DNA of 64,000 nt from an uncultured Flavonifractor sp. (GCA_947346365.1 CANAAV010000007.1:32430-96429), one strand, 5' to 3'; positions 39,078 to 51,690 are shown, counted from the first letter of the stretch. Translations and numbers: made by a program. The notes: a model not told the origin generated them from the sequence alone.

Positions 39078-39306
39078 ACGAAATTCTCCACATTTTGTTG
39101 ATATGTGGAAAACCCTATGTGGAAATCTTATCCTCTCTTTTGTCCCTGTGCAAAACCTCTCCTATTTTTCCACTACCCCTGTGCACGCGCTTTTCCTTCT
39201 CTGCCAACGGTTTTCCCGTTCTTTCCACAATTTTTTCTCCTACGGCTTACTATTACGAATCTATATGCTTTCCTCTCCTGCCGGAAGAGGAGAAACGGAG
39301 GCCTTT
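39078..39306. other. oriC: Likely oriC region with degenerate DnaA boxes
   Basis: 229 bp between dnaA and dnaN, AT-rich in places. DnaA-box-like sites (one or two mismatches to TTATCCACA): 39084-39092 (plus), 39104-39112 (minus), 39118-39126 (minus), 39147-39155 (minus) and 39221-39229 (plus). None is a perfect box. No gene is seen. Confidence 0.6.
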
Positions 39307-40419
39307 ATGAAATTCACCTGCGAAAAAGCTCTGCTGCAATCCGCCATTTCCACCGTCTCCCGCGCGGTTTCCCCTAAAAGCTCCATTCCCGCTCTGGAGG
39401 GAATCCTTTTAGAGGCCAATACAGACCTGCGCCTAACCGGCTATAATCTGGAAACCGGCATCCGTACAACTGTACCCGCCGAGATCTCAGAATCAGGTAC
39501 TCTCGTGTTGGGCGCTCGCCTGTTCGGCGAAATTATCCGAAAGCTGCCTGACGATACCGTCGTATTTCAATCTCAAAATTACACCGTCAATATTAAATGC
39601 GGCATGAGTGAATTCAACATCATGGCCATCGACCCGGAAGAATTTCCGGAGCTGCCTACAGTAGAATACCAGAATTCCCTAGAGATTCCCCAAGGGCTGC
39701 TGCGCTCCATGATCTCCCAGACCCTGTTCGCGGTCAGCGATAACGAAAGCCGGCCGATTCACACGGGGTCCTTGTTTGAGGTGGACGATACAGGACTGAC
39801 CATCGTCTCGGTGGACGGCTACCGCCTGGCTCTGCGGCACGAGCCCATCGTCAAGAAAGAAGGCGCGCAGGAGTTTTCCTTCGTGGTCCCCGGCGCCGCC
39901 CTGTCTGAGGTGGAAAAAATCTGTGCAGATACGGATGAAGCCGCCGACGTTATTCAGGGCGCCCGCCATATTATGTTTAAGGCCGGCAGCACCATGCTGG
40001 TCTCCCGTCGGCTGGAGGGAGAATTTTTAGCTTACCGGCAGGCGATTCCTCGCAGTAATCCCATCCACGTGGAGGGAGATAAGCGAGCGCTGCTGTCCTC
40101 CATTGACCGGGTAAGCCTCATCATCAGCGACAAGCTGAAAAGCCCTCTGCGGTGCATCTTCGATGAGGGTATATTGAAGCTGTCCACCAAGACCGCCATC
40201 GGAGACGCCAACGACGTGTGCCCTATCAGCGGCAGCGGGGGAGGACTGGAGATCGGCTTTAATAATAAATACCTTATGGACGCGCTGAAAGCCGCCCCGG
40301 CGGACCGGGTGCGGATGGAGCTGTCCACCGGAGTCTCTCCCTGTGTGATTCTGCCTGTAGAGGGGGAGGAGCATTTTCTGTACATGGTCCTCCCGGTGCG
40401 CCTGAAAGCCGGAGAATAA
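39307..40419 (+). CDS. dnaN: DNA polymerase III sliding clamp (beta)
   Basis: A 370-residue beta clamp, the ring that holds DNA polymerase III on DNA. It has the three-domain length, with FEVDDTGLTIVSVDGYRLALR in the middle domain and the ending VEGEEHFLYMVLPVRL, which closes the hydrophobic protein-binding cleft. The start is the ATG at 39307 after AAACGGAGG; an in-frame extension upstream runs through the DnaA boxes and is not real. Confidence 0.98.
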   Translation: MKFTCEKALLQSAISTVSRAVSPKSSIPALEGILLEANTDLRLTGYNLETGIRTTVPAEISESGTLVLGARLFGEIIRKLPDDTVVFQSQNYTVNIKCGMSEFNIMAIDPEEFPELPTVEYQNSLEIPQGLLRSMISQTLFAVSDNESRPIHTGSLFEVDDTGLTIVSVDGYRLALRHEPIVKKEGAQEFSFVVPGAALSEVEKICADTDEAADVIQGARHIMFKAGSTMLVSRRLEGEFLAYRQAIPRSNPIHVEGDKRALLSSIDRVSLIISDKLKSPLRCIFDEGILKLSTKTAIGDANDVCPISGSGGGLEIGFNNKYLMDALKAAPADRVRMELSTGVSPCVILPVEGEEHFLYMVLPVRLKAGE

Positions 40420-40457
40420 GCGCTTAGAAAAGCGGGACAGGTGGAATAGGAGGACTT

Positions 40458-40670
40458 ATGGAAGAACAATATGTCGCCATTCACACCCCTTTTATCAAGC
40501 TGGAGGGTCTTCTCAAGCTGGAAGGGGTGGCTCAGACCGGGGGAGAGGCCAAAGAGATGATTCAAGAGGGACTCATAAAGGTTAACGGCGCGGTGTGCAC
40601 CCAGCGGGGGAAAAAGCTCTACCCCGGCGACTGGGTAGAGGCCAGCGGCGCGCGTCTAACGGTGCGATGA
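40458..40670 (+). CDS. yaaA: S4-domain RNA-binding protein YaaA
   Basis: A 70-residue protein of the YaaA/RlbA family with a single S4 RNA-binding domain (IKLEGLLKLEGVAQTGGEAKEMIQEGLIKVNG). It lies between dnaN and recF, where it always occurs in Firmicutes, and its stop overlaps the recF start (ATGA). Confidence 0.95.
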   Translation: MEEQYVAIHTPFIKLEGLLKLEGVAQTGGEAKEMIQEGLIKVNGAVCTQRGKKLYPGDWVEASGARLTVR

Positions 40671-41770
40671 CGGTTACGCAGCTTACGCTGGAGGAATTTC
40701 GCAATTACGCGCGGCTGTCCCTTTCCCTTTCTCCCGGAGTCAATGTGATCTATGGAGAAAACGCCCAGGGTAAAACCAATCTGCTGGAAGCGGTGGGTTA
40801 CCTGTCCGCGGCCTCCTCTCACCGGGCCCGGTACGACCGGGAGCTGATCCGCTTCGGGGCCGGCCATGCCTGTATCTCAGCGGAGCTGCTGGCCTATGGA
40901 AGAGAATTTACGCTGACCGCCCGGCTGCACCGGGGAGCCCGGCGGCAGCTGTTTTCCAACGGCGTGCGCCTGAAAACCGCCGGGGAGCTGTCCGGAATAC
41001 TGACGACGGTTTTTTTCTGTCCGGAGGATCTGTATTTAATCCGGGAAGGGGCGGCGGTGCGCCGCCGGTTTTTGGACGGCTGCATCTGCCAGCTGCGCCC
41101 CCGGTACGGAGAGGCGCTGGCGGAATACCGCCGGCTTTACGAGCACAAGACCCGCATACTCCGGGACTGCGGGACAAAGCCCTCTCTGCTGGACGCGCTG
41201 GAGGAGTTTAACGTGCGTATGGCGCAGGTGGGCGCGGTGCTGATTCATTACCGGGCTCATTTTATCAAGCGCCTGCGGGAGGTAACGCCGGAAATCCACC
41301 GGGATTTTTCCGGAGGGCGGGAGGAGCTGGATTTGTCCTATGCGACGGTGAAGACCATTCCCGATCCACAGGCACCTGCCAAAGAGCTGCTGCCCTTTTT
41401 GCTGGAGCACCAGCGCAGCCATTATCAGGCGGAGCTGGAATCCAGGCAGTGCCTGTCCGGACCTCATAAAGATGATTTGCAGGTGTTTATTGATCAGGTA
41501 AGCGCAAAATCCTTTGCCTCGCAGGGACAAACCCGCACGGCGGCCCTGTCGCTCAAGCTGGCCTGCCGGGAGATTTTGTATCAGGAGACAGGGGAGTGGC
41601 CCGTGCTGCTGCTGGACGACGTGCTCAGCGAGCTGGACGAGCGCCGCCGGGAATATGTGCTGCGGCGGATTACCGGGGGCCAGGTGCTCATTACCTGCTG
41701 TGAGGATGTAGGACCCGCAGCGTTGGAAAAGGGTAGCGTTTTTCACATCCGGGGCGGAGCGCTGGTATAA
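40667..41770 (+). CDS. recF: DNA replication and repair protein RecF
   Basis: A 367-residue SMC-like ATPase that helps RecA load onto gaps. The Walker A is GENAQGKTNLLEA, the ABC signature lies around LSGPHKDDL, and Walker B is LLLDDVLSELDE. Translationally coupled to yaaA. An upstream in-frame extension reaches into yaaA and is rejected. Confidence 0.97.
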   Translation: MTVTQLTLEEFRNYARLSLSLSPGVNVIYGENAQGKTNLLEAVGYLSAASSHRARYDRELIRFGAGHACISAELLAYGREFTLTARLHRGARRQLFSNGVRLKTAGELSGILTTVFFCPEDLYLIREGAAVRRRFLDGCICQLRPRYGEALAEYRRLYEHKTRILRDCGTKPSLLDALEEFNVRMAQVGAVLIHYRAHFIKRLREVTPEIHRDFSGGREELDLSYATVKTIPDPQAPAKELLPFLLEHQRSHYQAELESRQCLSGPHKDDLQVFIDQVSAKSFASQGQTRTAALSLKLACREILYQETGEWPVLLLDDVLSELDERRREYVLRRITGGQVLITCCEDVGPAALEKGSVFHIRGGALV

Positions 41771-41863
41771 GAGGGAAGCCGCTGCCTCTCAGGGGCGTTC
41801 TTATGCGCCGGCCTGGCGGGCGGAAACGCCGAGATTGTTAGAATAAAGTAGCGGGTGAGTGTG

Positions 41864-42148
41864 ATGTATCTGCATTTAGGGCAGTCGGCGGTCGTGTCTC
41901 AGCGCAGTATAATCGGTATTTTTGATCTGGATCATACCAGTGTCAGCGCGCGCACCCGGCGTCTGTTGGACTTGGCGGAAAAAGAGGGCCGGGTAGTGAG
42001 CGTTTCAGAGGATCTGCCGAAATCTTTTGTCCTGTGCGGTGAGGAAAAGGGACCTTCTGTGGTCTACCTGTCTCAGCTGTCCACCGCCACGCTGCGGGGC
42101 AGGGCGGAGAGGCTGGGCTTTACGGCGGAGGAAACTGCTGTAAATTAA
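41864..42148 (+). CDS. remB: Extracellular matrix regulator RemB (DUF370)
   Basis: A 94-residue RemA/RemB-family DNA-binding protein (MYLHLGQSAVVSQRSIIGIFDLDHTSVS). RemB sits between recF and gyrB in Bacillus, as here. The start at 41864 is chosen; a GTG nine bases upstream is possible. Confidence 0.93.
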   Translation: MYLHLGQSAVVSQRSIIGIFDLDHTSVSARTRRLLDLAEKEGRVVSVSEDLPKSFVLCGEEKGPSVVYLSQLSTATLRGRAERLGFTAEETAVN

Positions 42149-42181
42149 GAAAACAGTGGGGCCCGGCGCCCCTTGCGATAA

Positions 42182-44197
<2,016 letters not shown>

Positions 44198-44212
44198 GGG
44201 AGAAGAACGTCA

Positions 44213-46753
44213 ATGTCTAAAAAACCCCAATATGACCCGGAGGAGATCCGTTATCCGGACCAAAAGATTGTTACCTCTCCCCTGGTGCCGGAGATGGAGC
44301 AGTCCTATATTGAATACGCTATGAGCGTGATTGTCGGCCGGGCCCTGCCCGACGTACGGGACGGACTCAAACCGGTACACCGGCGGATTCTCTACGCCAT
44401 GTATGAGGATAATCTGACCCATGACAAGCCCTTCAAAAAATCCGCCACCTGTGTGGGCGATGTGCTGGGCCGCTATCACCCCCATGGAGATGCCAGCGTG
44501 TATGACGCGTTGGTCCGTCTGGCACAGGACTTTTCCATGCGCTATCCCCTGGTGGACGGGCACGGAAACTTCGGTTCGGTGGACGGCGACCCCCCGGCGG
44601 CCTACCGGTATACGGAGGCCCGGCTGGATAAAATATCCCAGGAAATGCTTCGGGATATCGAAAAGGACACGGTGGACTGGGATCCCAACTTTGATGAGAG
44701 CCGCCGGGAGCCCCGGGTGCTGCCCAGCCGCTTCCCCAATCTGCTGGTCAACGGCTCCAGCGGCATTGCGGTGGGTATGGCCACCAATATCCCTCCCCAT
44801 AATCTGCGGGAGGTCATCGACGCGGCGGTGTGCATTCTGGACAATCCGGAGGCCGCTCTGGATGACCTGATGGAATATGTAAAAGGGCCGGATTTTCCCA
44901 CCCGGGGTATGATTATGGGCCGGGCGGGCATCCGCCAGGCATATGCCACCGGGAAGGGGCATATCCGTGTCCGGGCCCGGACCGAGTTTGAGGAGTTTGG
45001 CAATAACCGCACCCGCATTATTGTGACGGAAATTCCCTATCAGGTCAATAAGCGTATGCTCATCAAGAATATGGCCGACCAGGTGGAGGACAAACGGCTG
45101 GACGGCATCTCGGATATCCGGGACGAGTCCGACCGCAACGGAATGCGCATTGTCATTGAGCTCAAGAAGGACGCCAACGCCCAGGTAGTGCTCAACCGGC
45201 TGTTTGCCCAGACGCAGCTTCAGACCACCTTCGCCATCAATATGCTGGCATTGGTGCATAACCAGTCCCAGCCTAAGATTCTCTCCCTGCGGCATATTTT
45301 AGACGAATATCTGGCCTTCCAGGAGGAGGTCATTTTGCGCCGGACCCGGTTCGACCTGCGTAAAGCCCAGGAGCGGGCCCATCTGCTGGAGGGACTGTTA
45401 ATTGCCCAGGACAATATTGACGAGGTCATCCGCATCATCCGTACCAGCTATGACAATGCCAGGGATAATCTCATGGCACGGTTTCATTTGGACGAAGTGC
45501 AGGCCCAGGCCATCTGTGACATGCGCCTGATCTCCCTGCAGGGGCTCAACCGAGAGAAGCTGGAGGCGGAGTATAAGGAGCTGGAGGAGCGGATCGCCTA
45601 TTTTAACCGCCTGCTCAGCGACGAGGGGCTGCTGCGCCAGGTGCTTAAGGACGAGCTGGTTGAAATCCGTGATAAATATGGAGATGAACGGGTGACAGAA
45701 ATCGCCTTTGCCGAGGATGACTTGGATGTGGAGGACCTGATTGAGGAGGAATCCTGCGTTTTTACCCTGACGGCAGCGGGATATATCAAGCGTACACCGG
45801 TATCCGCCTATAAGGCCCAGCGCCGGGGCGGCAAGGGAATCACCGCCCAGTCGCTCAAGGAGGAGGATTATGTAGAATCCGTATTCACGGCCTCTACCCA
45901 CGATTTTATTCTCTTCTTTACCAATAAGGGGCGGGTCCACCGAAAGAAGGGATATCAAATTTCCGAGGCGGGGCGGACCGCTAAGGGCAGCTATATCGGC
46001 AATATCCTGCCGGTGGAGCCGGGAGAAAAGGTTACGGCCATGATTCACCTGCGGGAATTTCCGGAGGACCGCTATCTGACGATGGTCACCCGCGGCGGCA
46101 CGGTAAAGCGGATTCAGCTCTCCACGATCAATACCGCCCGGAAAGCGGGCATCCGCTGCATCACCCTGGAGGAGGGGGACGACCTCATCTGCGTCCGGGA
46201 AACCGACGGGGAGCAGTGTATTTTAATCGCTACCCATGACGGCATGGCCATCGCCTTTTTGGAGACGCAGGTACGCTGTATGGGCCGGGACGCCTGCGGC
46301 GTAAAGGGCATCAATCTGCGTCCGGGGGACTATGTGATTGGGGCCGCCCGGGCAAAGCGCGGCCACCAGGTGCTGATGGTCACAGAAAACGGCTACGGCA
46401 AGCGCACCGCCATGGATGAGTATATCCGTGCCGACGGACCTCAGAAACGGGGCGGATACGGCCTGAAGGGCTATCAGGTTACGGAAAAGACCGGCCCGGT
46501 AGTGGGGGTCAAGGTGGTCAACGACGGGGACGATATTCTGCTGATTAATGACGCGGGGGTTATCATCCGTATGGCGGCTTCCGGAATCAGCACCTATAGC
46601 CGCGCGACCCAGGGGGTCAAACTCATGAACCTAGAAGAAGGGGTAAAAGTAATCTCCTTTGCCCGCACGGAGCATGAGGAGGGCGAAGATCTGGAGGAAA
46701 GTCCTGTTCCGGCAGACGTGCCGGAATCCGGAGTGGAAACGGCGGAGGAGTAA
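44213..46753 (+). CDS. gyrA: DNA gyrase subunit A
   Basis: An 846-residue GyrA. The catalytic Tyr is in AYRYTEARL, and the gyrase box QRRGGKG (residues about 540) in the C-terminal beta-pinwheel domain gives DNA wrapping and negative supercoiling. The C-terminal tail after the last blade is acidic. It pairs with gyrB directly upstream. Confidence 0.98.
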   Translation: MSKKPQYDPEEIRYPDQKIVTSPLVPEMEQSYIEYAMSVIVGRALPDVRDGLKPVHRRILYAMYEDNLTHDKPFKKSATCVGDVLGRYHPHGDASVYDALVRLAQDFSMRYPLVDGHGNFGSVDGDPPAAYRYTEARLDKISQEMLRDIEKDTVDWDPNFDESRREPRVLPSRFPNLLVNGSSGIAVGMATNIPPHNLREVIDAAVCILDNPEAALDDLMEYVKGPDFPTRGMIMGRAGIRQAYATGKGHIRVRARTEFEEFGNNRTRIIVTEIPYQVNKRMLIKNMADQVEDKRLDGISDIRDESDRNGMRIVIELKKDANAQVVLNRLFAQTQLQTTFAINMLALVHNQSQPKILSLRHILDEYLAFQEEVILRRTRFDLRKAQERAHLLEGLLIAQDNIDEVIRIIRTSYDNARDNLMARFHLDEVQAQAICDMRLISLQGLNREKLEAEYKELEERIAYFNRLLSDEGLLRQVLKDELVEIRDKYGDERVTEIAFAEDDLDVEDLIEEESCVFTLTAAGYIKRTPVSAYKAQRRGGKGITAQSLKEEDYVESVFTASTHDFILFFTNKGRVHRKKGYQISEAGRTAKGSYIGNILPVEPGEKVTAMIHLREFPEDRYLTMVTRGGTVKRIQLSTINTARKAGIRCITLEEGDDLICVRETDGEQCILIATHDGMAIAFLETQVRCMGRDACGVKGINLRPGDYVIGAARAKRGHQVLMVTENGYGKRTAMDEYIRADGPQKRGGYGLKGYQVTEKTGPVVGVKVVNDGDDILLINDAGVIIRMAASGISTYSRATQGVKLMNLEEGVKVISFARTEHEEGEDLEESPVPADVPESGVETAEE

Positions 46754-46759
46754 CATTCG

Positions 46760-47026
46760 ATGGGAAGCATGGTCTTTTCGCTGGTTGGAATGTTCAGCCC
46801 CACCGGAGTAGAGGCGGTGGCGCTGGCAGTCTGCGTCATTTTAACGGTGGTCTCCGTCCGGACGGTAAAGAAGGACGCAGCCGCCCGGAAGAGGCGTAAA
46901 GAGGGCCGGCGCCGGCGGAGAAAAACTCCGCCGGACCGCCAGGACCAGCTGGAGGTGCTCTATCGGGCGGGAATCCTAACCCGTGAAGAATATGAGCAGC
47001 AGAAGAAAGCAAGGAGGAAAGAATGA
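46760..47026 (+). CDS. Small membrane protein with SHOCT-like C-terminus
   Basis: An 88-residue protein. One hydrophobic helix (residues about 5-32) is followed by a strongly basic stretch (KKDAAARKRRKEGRRRRRK) and a C-terminal SHOCT-like motif (LEVLYRAGILTREEYEQQK). Such proteins are thought to oligomerise or recruit partners. Its stop overlaps the next start (ATGATG region), so it is co-translated with the downstream lipoprotein. Function unknown. Confidence 0.75.
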   Translation: MGSMVFSLVGMFSPTGVEAVALAVCVILTVVSVRTVKKDAAARKRRKEGRRRRRKTPPDRQDQLEVLYRAGILTREEYEQQKKARRKE

Positions 47027-48060
47027 TGAGTAGATCTTATTTACCGGTCCGGCTGCTGGCTTTCGCTCTGGCGGCCGCCATGGTGCTGGGCGGCTGCGGA
47101 GAGTCTGCCGCGCCAAAGGACACCCCCACTCCTACGCCCACGGCGGCGCCAACGGCCTCGCCTGAGCCGGAATCCCCCAATTTTTATAAGTATAATACTT
47201 ATCTGGAGACCTTGGATTACCTGTATGACAATGTGAGTTATTTGGACCACTATTTTGCGGTAGTGGCCTACCAGGAAGAGTTTGCGGTGCTGGACGGCGG
47301 AGAGTACGGCGATTTGCAGATCAGTGTGGGTACGGCCGTCGGCGACTATCTGAGCCGGCTGGATACCTGCCTGGAACTGGCGGAGGAGGAGCCCAGCTAC
47401 CCGGAGATGGACGCCGCCATAAAGGCGCTGGTGCCCCTGGCGAAGGAGAATGAGCAGGCTCTGCTGGACATTGCCAGCTATGCCCGCAGCGGCGATTGGC
47501 GGGAGGACAATCTGGAGCGGGCGGCGCAGCTCCATGCGGCGTTGCTGCCCACCATCGATCCTTTTATGGCAGCCCTGGCGGACGCCCAGGTGGAGATGGA
47601 CCGGCTGGACGAATCCTTCCAGGATGAGGAGCTCGCCCGCATGCGGGAAAATGGTGAGATGATCGCCTATTACAGCAATATCCTGCTGAACGATACGGTG
47701 GATTTCTATACGCTGGCTTGCGCGGAGGGGAATATCAGTGCAGAGCAGATCATCCCCATGAATATGGACGAGCTGAGCGCGGCGGCGGCCCGGGTGAAGG
47801 AAACCGGAGCGCTGCTGCTGGAGGCGCTGGAGGATAAGTCGGAGCGGGGGAGGACCGTAAAGCTGGACTACATGAATGAGGACGATTTGAAGTTCCAGTA
47901 TTACCGCTCCTACCAGACCCATGTAAACGGCATCTTGCACTATGTGGAGGAGGCTATGACTTACGCCGGGCAGGGCGGAGATATCTCCGGCAGTCTGGAG
48001 TTTGTGGAGATGAATTATTCCGAGCTGATCTCCGATTATAACGACTGCATCGTCGGGTAA
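47023..48060 (+). CDS. Lipoprotein of unknown function
   Basis: A 345-residue lipoprotein: signal sequence to LGGCGE (lipobox Cys around residue 25), then a Thr/Pro-rich linker ([16 protein letters not shown]) and a largely helical, acidic body containing a [14 protein letters not shown] segment. This layout (lipid anchor, flexible linker, helical ectodomain) is common in DUF3829-like secreted proteins, but I do not claim a family. Lies in a gyrA-downstream operon with the preceding small protein and rnhA. Confidence 0.7.
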   Translation: MMSRSYLPVRLLAFALAAAMVLGGCGESAAPKDTPTPTPTAAPTASPEPESPNFYKYNTYLETLDYLYDNVSYLDHYFAVVAYQEEFAVLDGGEYGDLQISVGTAVGDYLSRLDTCLELAEEEPSYPEMDAAIKALVPLAKENEQALLDIASYARSGDWREDNLERAAQLHAALLPTIDPFMAALADAQVEMDRLDESFQDEELARMRENGEMIAYYSNILLNDTVDFYTLACAEGNISAEQIIPMNMDELSAAAARVKETGALLLEALEDKSERGRTVKLDYMNEDDLKFQYYRSYQTHVNGILHYVEEAMTYAGQGGDISGSLEFVEMNYSELISDYNDCIVG

Positions 48061-48068
48061 GCCGGACT

Positions 48069-48515
48069 ATGAAGCAAGTGACCATTTACACCGACGGGGC
48101 CTGTTCGGGCAATCCCGGTCCCGGCGGCTGGGGGGCCATCCTCCGGTATGGAGAGCATGAGAAGGAGCTCTCCGGCGGCGAAGCCTCCACCACCAATAAC
48201 CGGATGGAGCTTACTGGAGTCATCGCGGCGCTGGAGGCGCTGAAGGAGCCCTGCGAGGTGGAGCTATACTCCGATTCCAAGTATGTGATCGACGCGCTGG
48301 AAAAGGGCTGGGCCCAGGGCTGGAAAAGGCGGGGCTGGATCAAGCCGGATAAAAAGCCGGCGTTGAATGCGGATTTGTGGCAGCGGCTGCTGGAGCTGTG
48401 CGCTTATCACACACTGCGCCTGCATTGGGTAAAGGGACACGCCCAAAACGCGTATAACAACCGCTGCGACCAGCTGGCGGTAGCCCAGAGCCAGCGTTAT
48501 AAAAAAAGCGAGTAA
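48069..48515 (+). CDS. rnhA: Ribonuclease HI
   Basis: A 148-residue type I RNase H, which removes RNA from RNA-DNA hybrids. The catalytic acidic residues are visible: Asp in [11 protein letters not shown], Glu in [11 protein letters not shown], Asp in YSDSKYV and Asp in NRCDQLA. The full enzyme length is present. A terminator follows. Confidence 0.97.
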   Translation: MKQVTIYTDGACSGNPGPGGWGAILRYGEHEKELSGGEASTTNNRMELTGVIAALEALKEPCEVELYSDSKYVIDALEKGWAQGWKRRGWIKPDKKPALNADLWQRLLELCAYHTLRLHWVKGHAQNAYNNRCDQLAVAQSQRYKKSE

Positions 48516-48530
48516 GCGATCAAAGAATCC

Positions 48531-48563
48531 GCCCGGAGTGTACGCTTGCACTCCGGGCCTTTT
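48531..48563 (+). terminator. Intrinsic terminator after rnhA
   Basis: A 10-bp perfect stem (48531-48540 with 48549-48558) with an 8-nt loop, then CTTTTC. Confidence 0.85.
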
Positions 48564-48694
48564 CTGCCGGACTGTTATGGAAAGAAAAGCGGCTTGTTTC
48601 AATGCAATTCTTCTTTACTTCTTTGCTACGTCTGTGGTAAAATAACATGAACACTGCGTGACATAGTTTTTGAAATGAGGAGGGGGGACTGAAT

Positions 48695-49270
48695 TTGGAG
48701 GAGATTCGGCAGCTAAAGGAGCAGCTGGAAACGGAACGCCCGGTAGAGTGGGAGGCCTTTCCGGACATTGGGCTATATATGGATCAGCTCATCTCCTACA
48801 TGCCCCGGCAGCTCATTCACTATGGAGAGGGGGAGAGCCTGACCTCCGCTATGGTGAATAATTATATCAAGGACGGGGCCCTGCCCCGTGCGGAGGGAAA
48901 GCGCTACTTCCGAATTCATCTGGCTTATCTCACGGCAATCTGCGCCTTAAAGCAGGTGCTGTGTGTGAAGGATGCGGCGCTGCTTCTGGCCTGTGCCGCC
49001 CAGGACCGGCGGCCCGAGGAGCTGTACGCCCTGTTTCAGGAGGAGCTGGATCACGCTTTGGATGTGACCGCCGGTATGCTGGACAGCTCCGCCGGCGAGG
49101 AGGAACTGCCCCGGCTTGCCATGGCGCTGGCCCTGCGCAGCTATGCGGACCAATTGGCCTGTGAGCGGGTCTTGGATATTCTGGCGGAGCGGGACAGCTT
49201 TAAACCGGAGAGGCACGGGCATAAAAACGGGAAGCAGGGGAAAGAGACTGCAAAAACCGGTGTAGAATGA
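48695..49270 (+). CDS. DUF1836 domain protein
   Basis: A 191-residue protein with the DUF1836 signature: SAMVNNYIKDGALPRAEGKRYFRIHLAYL, a winged-helix-like block in which proteins of this family probably bind DNA. It starts at TTG after AGGAGGGGGG; no nearby ATG fits. The C-terminal residues (170-191) are basic and probably disordered. Lies 22 bp before degV. Confidence 0.85.
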   Translation: MEEIRQLKEQLETERPVEWEAFPDIGLYMDQLISYMPRQLIHYGEGESLTSAMVNNYIKDGALPRAEGKRYFRIHLAYLTAICALKQVLCVKDAALLLACAAQDRRPEELYALFQEELDHALDVTAGMLDSSAGEEELPRLAMALALRSYADQLACERVLDILAERDSFKPERHGHKNGKQGKETAKTGVE

Positions 49271-49291
49271 TTACTGGAGGCTATCATTATT

Positions 49292-50164
49292 ATGAGTAAT
49301 TACATTTTGATCACAGATTCTTCGGCTGATCTGACGGAACGGATGGTAAAGGAGCTGGACGTCGAGGTGCTTCCGCTGACCTTTACCATCAAAGGAAAGA
49401 GCCGTCAAAACTGGCCGGATAACCGGGATATGTCGCCGAAGGCTTTTTATAAGCTGCTGCGGGAGGGGGAGATGGCTACCACCGCGGCGGTCAATGTGGC
49501 GGATGTGATTGAGAAGGTGGAGCCCTATTTGAAAGATGGACAGGATGTGCTGATGCTGTCTTTCTCTTCCGGGCTGTCCGCCACCTGTAATTCCGCGCAG
49601 ATTGCCGCCCAGGAGTTGGGAGAAAAGTATCCGGAGCGGAAGTTTTTTGTGGTGGATACGCTCTGCGCGTCCCTGGGGCAGGGACTGCTGGTGTGGCACG
49701 CGGCCCAGCGCAGGGCCGCGGGAGAGAGCATTGAGGCCGTGCGGGCTTGGACGGAGGAGCATAAGCTCAATTTGTGCCACTGGTTCACGGTGGACGACCT
49801 GCACTTTTTGAAGCGGGGCGGCCGGGTGTCCGCTGCCACCGCTATGGTGGGAACCATGCTGTCTATTAAGCCGGTGCTCCATGTAGATGACGAGGGGCAC
49901 TTGATTAAGGTGGGCACCGCCCGGGGGCGGAAGGCATCCCTGCGCGCTCTGGTGGACCATATGGCCCAGACCGCCATTGACCCAGGCGAGCAGACCATTT
50001 TTATCAGCCATGGGGACTGTGAGGAGGACGCCAAGGCGGTAGCGGAGGACGTCAAGGCCCGCTTTGGGGTAAAGACGGTTGTGATCAACAATGTAGGACC
50101 GGTGATTGGGGCCCACTCGGGCCCTGGCACGGTGGCGCTCTTCTTCCTGGGAACCAGCCGCTGA
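49292..50164 (+). CDS. DegV family fatty-acid-binding protein
   Basis: A 290-residue DegV protein, a fatty acid carrier that in Firmicutes (FakB) feeds fatty acid kinase FakA. It begins ILITDSSADLT and has LSSGLSATCNS-like and GGRVSAATAMVGTMLSIKPVL segments. Its stop overlaps the prmA start by one base. A FakA gene is not in view. Confidence 0.93.
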   Translation: MSNYILITDSSADLTERMVKELDVEVLPLTFTIKGKSRQNWPDNRDMSPKAFYKLLREGEMATTAAVNVADVIEKVEPYLKDGQDVLMLSFSSGLSATCNSAQIAAQELGEKYPERKFFVVDTLCASLGQGLLVWHAAQRRAAGESIEAVRAWTEEHKLNLCHWFTVDDLHFLKRGGRVSAATAMVGTMLSIKPVLHVDDEGHLIKVGTARGRKASLRALVDHMAQTAIDPGEQTIFISHGDCEEDAKAVAEDVKARFGVKTVVINNVGPVIGAHSGPGTVALFFLGTSR

Positions 50165-51111
50165 TGAAGGACGCCGTGTGGCTGGAGATCAGCCTGGATA
50201 CAGATCCCGCGGAGCTGGAAGGCGTGTGCGCCCGGCTCACCGCCAATGGAGTTACGGGTCTGGTGATTGAGGACGAGGAGGACTTTAAAACTTTTTTAGA
50301 GCAGAACCGCCAGTACTGGGACTATGTAGACGGGGATTTACTGGACCGGATGCGGGGCGTGTGCCGGGTGAAATTTTACGTTACCGACGACGCCGCCGGC
50401 CAAGCGCAGCTGAAGCGGTGGCTGGAGGGCGTCAGCCTTCCCTATACTGCCGTGCACCTGGGGGAAAACGACTGGGCCCACAGCTGGCAGAAGTATTATA
50501 AGCCCATGCCCGTGGGGGAGCGGCTGTACATTGTGCCGGAGTGGGAGCGGGGCGCTCCCCTGCCGGAGGGGCGCAGCCCGCTCTACTTAAATCCCGGTCT
50601 GACCTTCGGAACAGGCAGCCATGCCTCCACCCAGCTGTGCTTGATGGGACTGGAGCGGTATGTCCGGCCGGGATGCCCGGTGCTGGATTTGGGCTGCGGC
50701 AGCGGAATTTTGTCCATTGCGGCGCTGGTCCTAGGGGCCAGCCGGGCCATGGCGGTGGATATCGACCCAAAGGCGGTAGATGTGGCCTATGAAAACGCCG
50801 CCATGAACGGCATCGGGCGGGACCGGTACACGGTCCGGGCGGGGGACGTCATTGGAGACGAGGAGCTCGCCTCTGAGCTGGGCGAAGCGGAGTATGCTCT
50901 GGTGCTGGCGAATATTGTGGCGGACGTTATCATCCCTCTCTCTGTCAGGGCGGGACGGTTTTTGGCCCCCGGCGGAGTATTTCTCTGCTCCGGGATTATT
51001 GACAGCCGCGCCGGCGAGGTGAGCGCCGCCCTGGAGGGAAATGGGCTGAGTGTCTTTGCGCGTTGGGAGCGCAAGGGCTGGGTGGCCCTGGCTGCCCGGC
51101 AGGACACATGA
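50164..51111 (+). CDS. prmA: Ribosomal protein L11 methyltransferase
   Basis: A 315-residue SAM-dependent methyltransferase that trimethylates ribosomal protein L11. The N-terminal substrate-binding domain (residues 1-90) is followed by a catalytic Rossmann fold: FGTGSHASTQL, motif I LDLGCGSGILSIAAL and motif IV LVLANIVADVI. Coupled to degV. Confidence 0.95.
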   Translation: MKDAVWLEISLDTDPAELEGVCARLTANGVTGLVIEDEEDFKTFLEQNRQYWDYVDGDLLDRMRGVCRVKFYVTDDAAGQAQLKRWLEGVSLPYTAVHLGENDWAHSWQKYYKPMPVGERLYIVPEWERGAPLPEGRSPLYLNPGLTFGTGSHASTQLCLMGLERYVRPGCPVLDLGCGSGILSIAALVLGASRAMAVDIDPKAVDVAYENAAMNGIGRDRYTVRAGDVIGDEELASELGEAEYALVLANIVADVIIPLSVRAGRFLAPGGVFLCSGIIDSRAGEVSAALEGNGLSVFARWERKGWVALAARQDT

Positions 51112-51112
51112 A

Positions 51113-51151
51113 GAAAAAAGGGGATCCGGTATTGCGCCGGACCCCCTTTTT
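51113..51151 (+). terminator. Intrinsic terminator after prmA
   Basis: An AAAAAGGGG...TCCGG stem pairs with CCGGA...CCCCTTTTT around TATTGCG, with one bulge; ends in TTTTTGAT. Confidence 0.85.
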
Positions 51152-51171
51152 GATAATATATTGTAATATAA

Positions 51172-51690
51172 TTAAAGAATATAACCAGCTATTATTCCGC
51201 TGCTATAGCTGAGCAGCAACGCCAGAACAAAGACTATGATCTCGACGGCCAGATCTCTGCGCTGCCTGCCCGCCTGCTGTAGGCTCCAGTAGCGGGAGAC
51301 GTCGTCGTGGCGGAAGAGGGCCAGCAGCAGCGTGACCCGGGCTAGGAGGAGCACCGCGCTTAGGGCGGTATTGGAGTTGAGGGCGCCGGTGCCGCCGAAT
51401 TGAAGGGTGCCGATCAGGCCGCCTACCGACTGGATGACAGAGATGCACAGCAGAGCCAGGCCCGGCCAGCTGCCCCGGTAGATGGCCCAGAGGATGACCG
51501 CCGTGGGCAGCAGGTCCAAAAACGCCGCGGTCAGGGTAAAGCCCAGAAAGGCGGAGGTCAGCGGCTGTTGCAGCTGCCTCCATAGGAGGACAGGCGTAAA
51601 TATCCCGGCGAGCAGGTCCAGCAGCAGGACCAGTCCCAGCAGGGCCAGCAAAAGTCCCCGGCCCCGGCGCCGCTCCCTCTTGTAATCCAT
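51172..51690 (-). CDS. Multi-pass membrane protein of unknown function
   Basis: A 172-residue membrane protein with about four to five hydrophobic helices (near residues 10-30, 45-65, 70-85, 108-125 and 148-170) and a basic N-terminus (YKRERRRGRG). I do not recognise a family. The start at 51690 follows AAGGAG; an in-frame extension of 50 residues upstream is rejected as it lacks a site. It is convergent to prmA and divergent from thyA. Confidence 0.75.
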   Translation of the reverse strand: MDYKRERRRGRGLLLALLGLVLLLDLLAGIFTPVLLWRQLQQPLTSAFLGFTLTAAFLDLLPTAVILWAIYRGSWPGLALLCISVIQSVGGLIGTLQFGGTGALNSNTALSAVLLLARVTLLLALFRHDDVSRYWSLQQAGRQRRDLAVEIIVFVLALLLSYSSGIIAGYIL

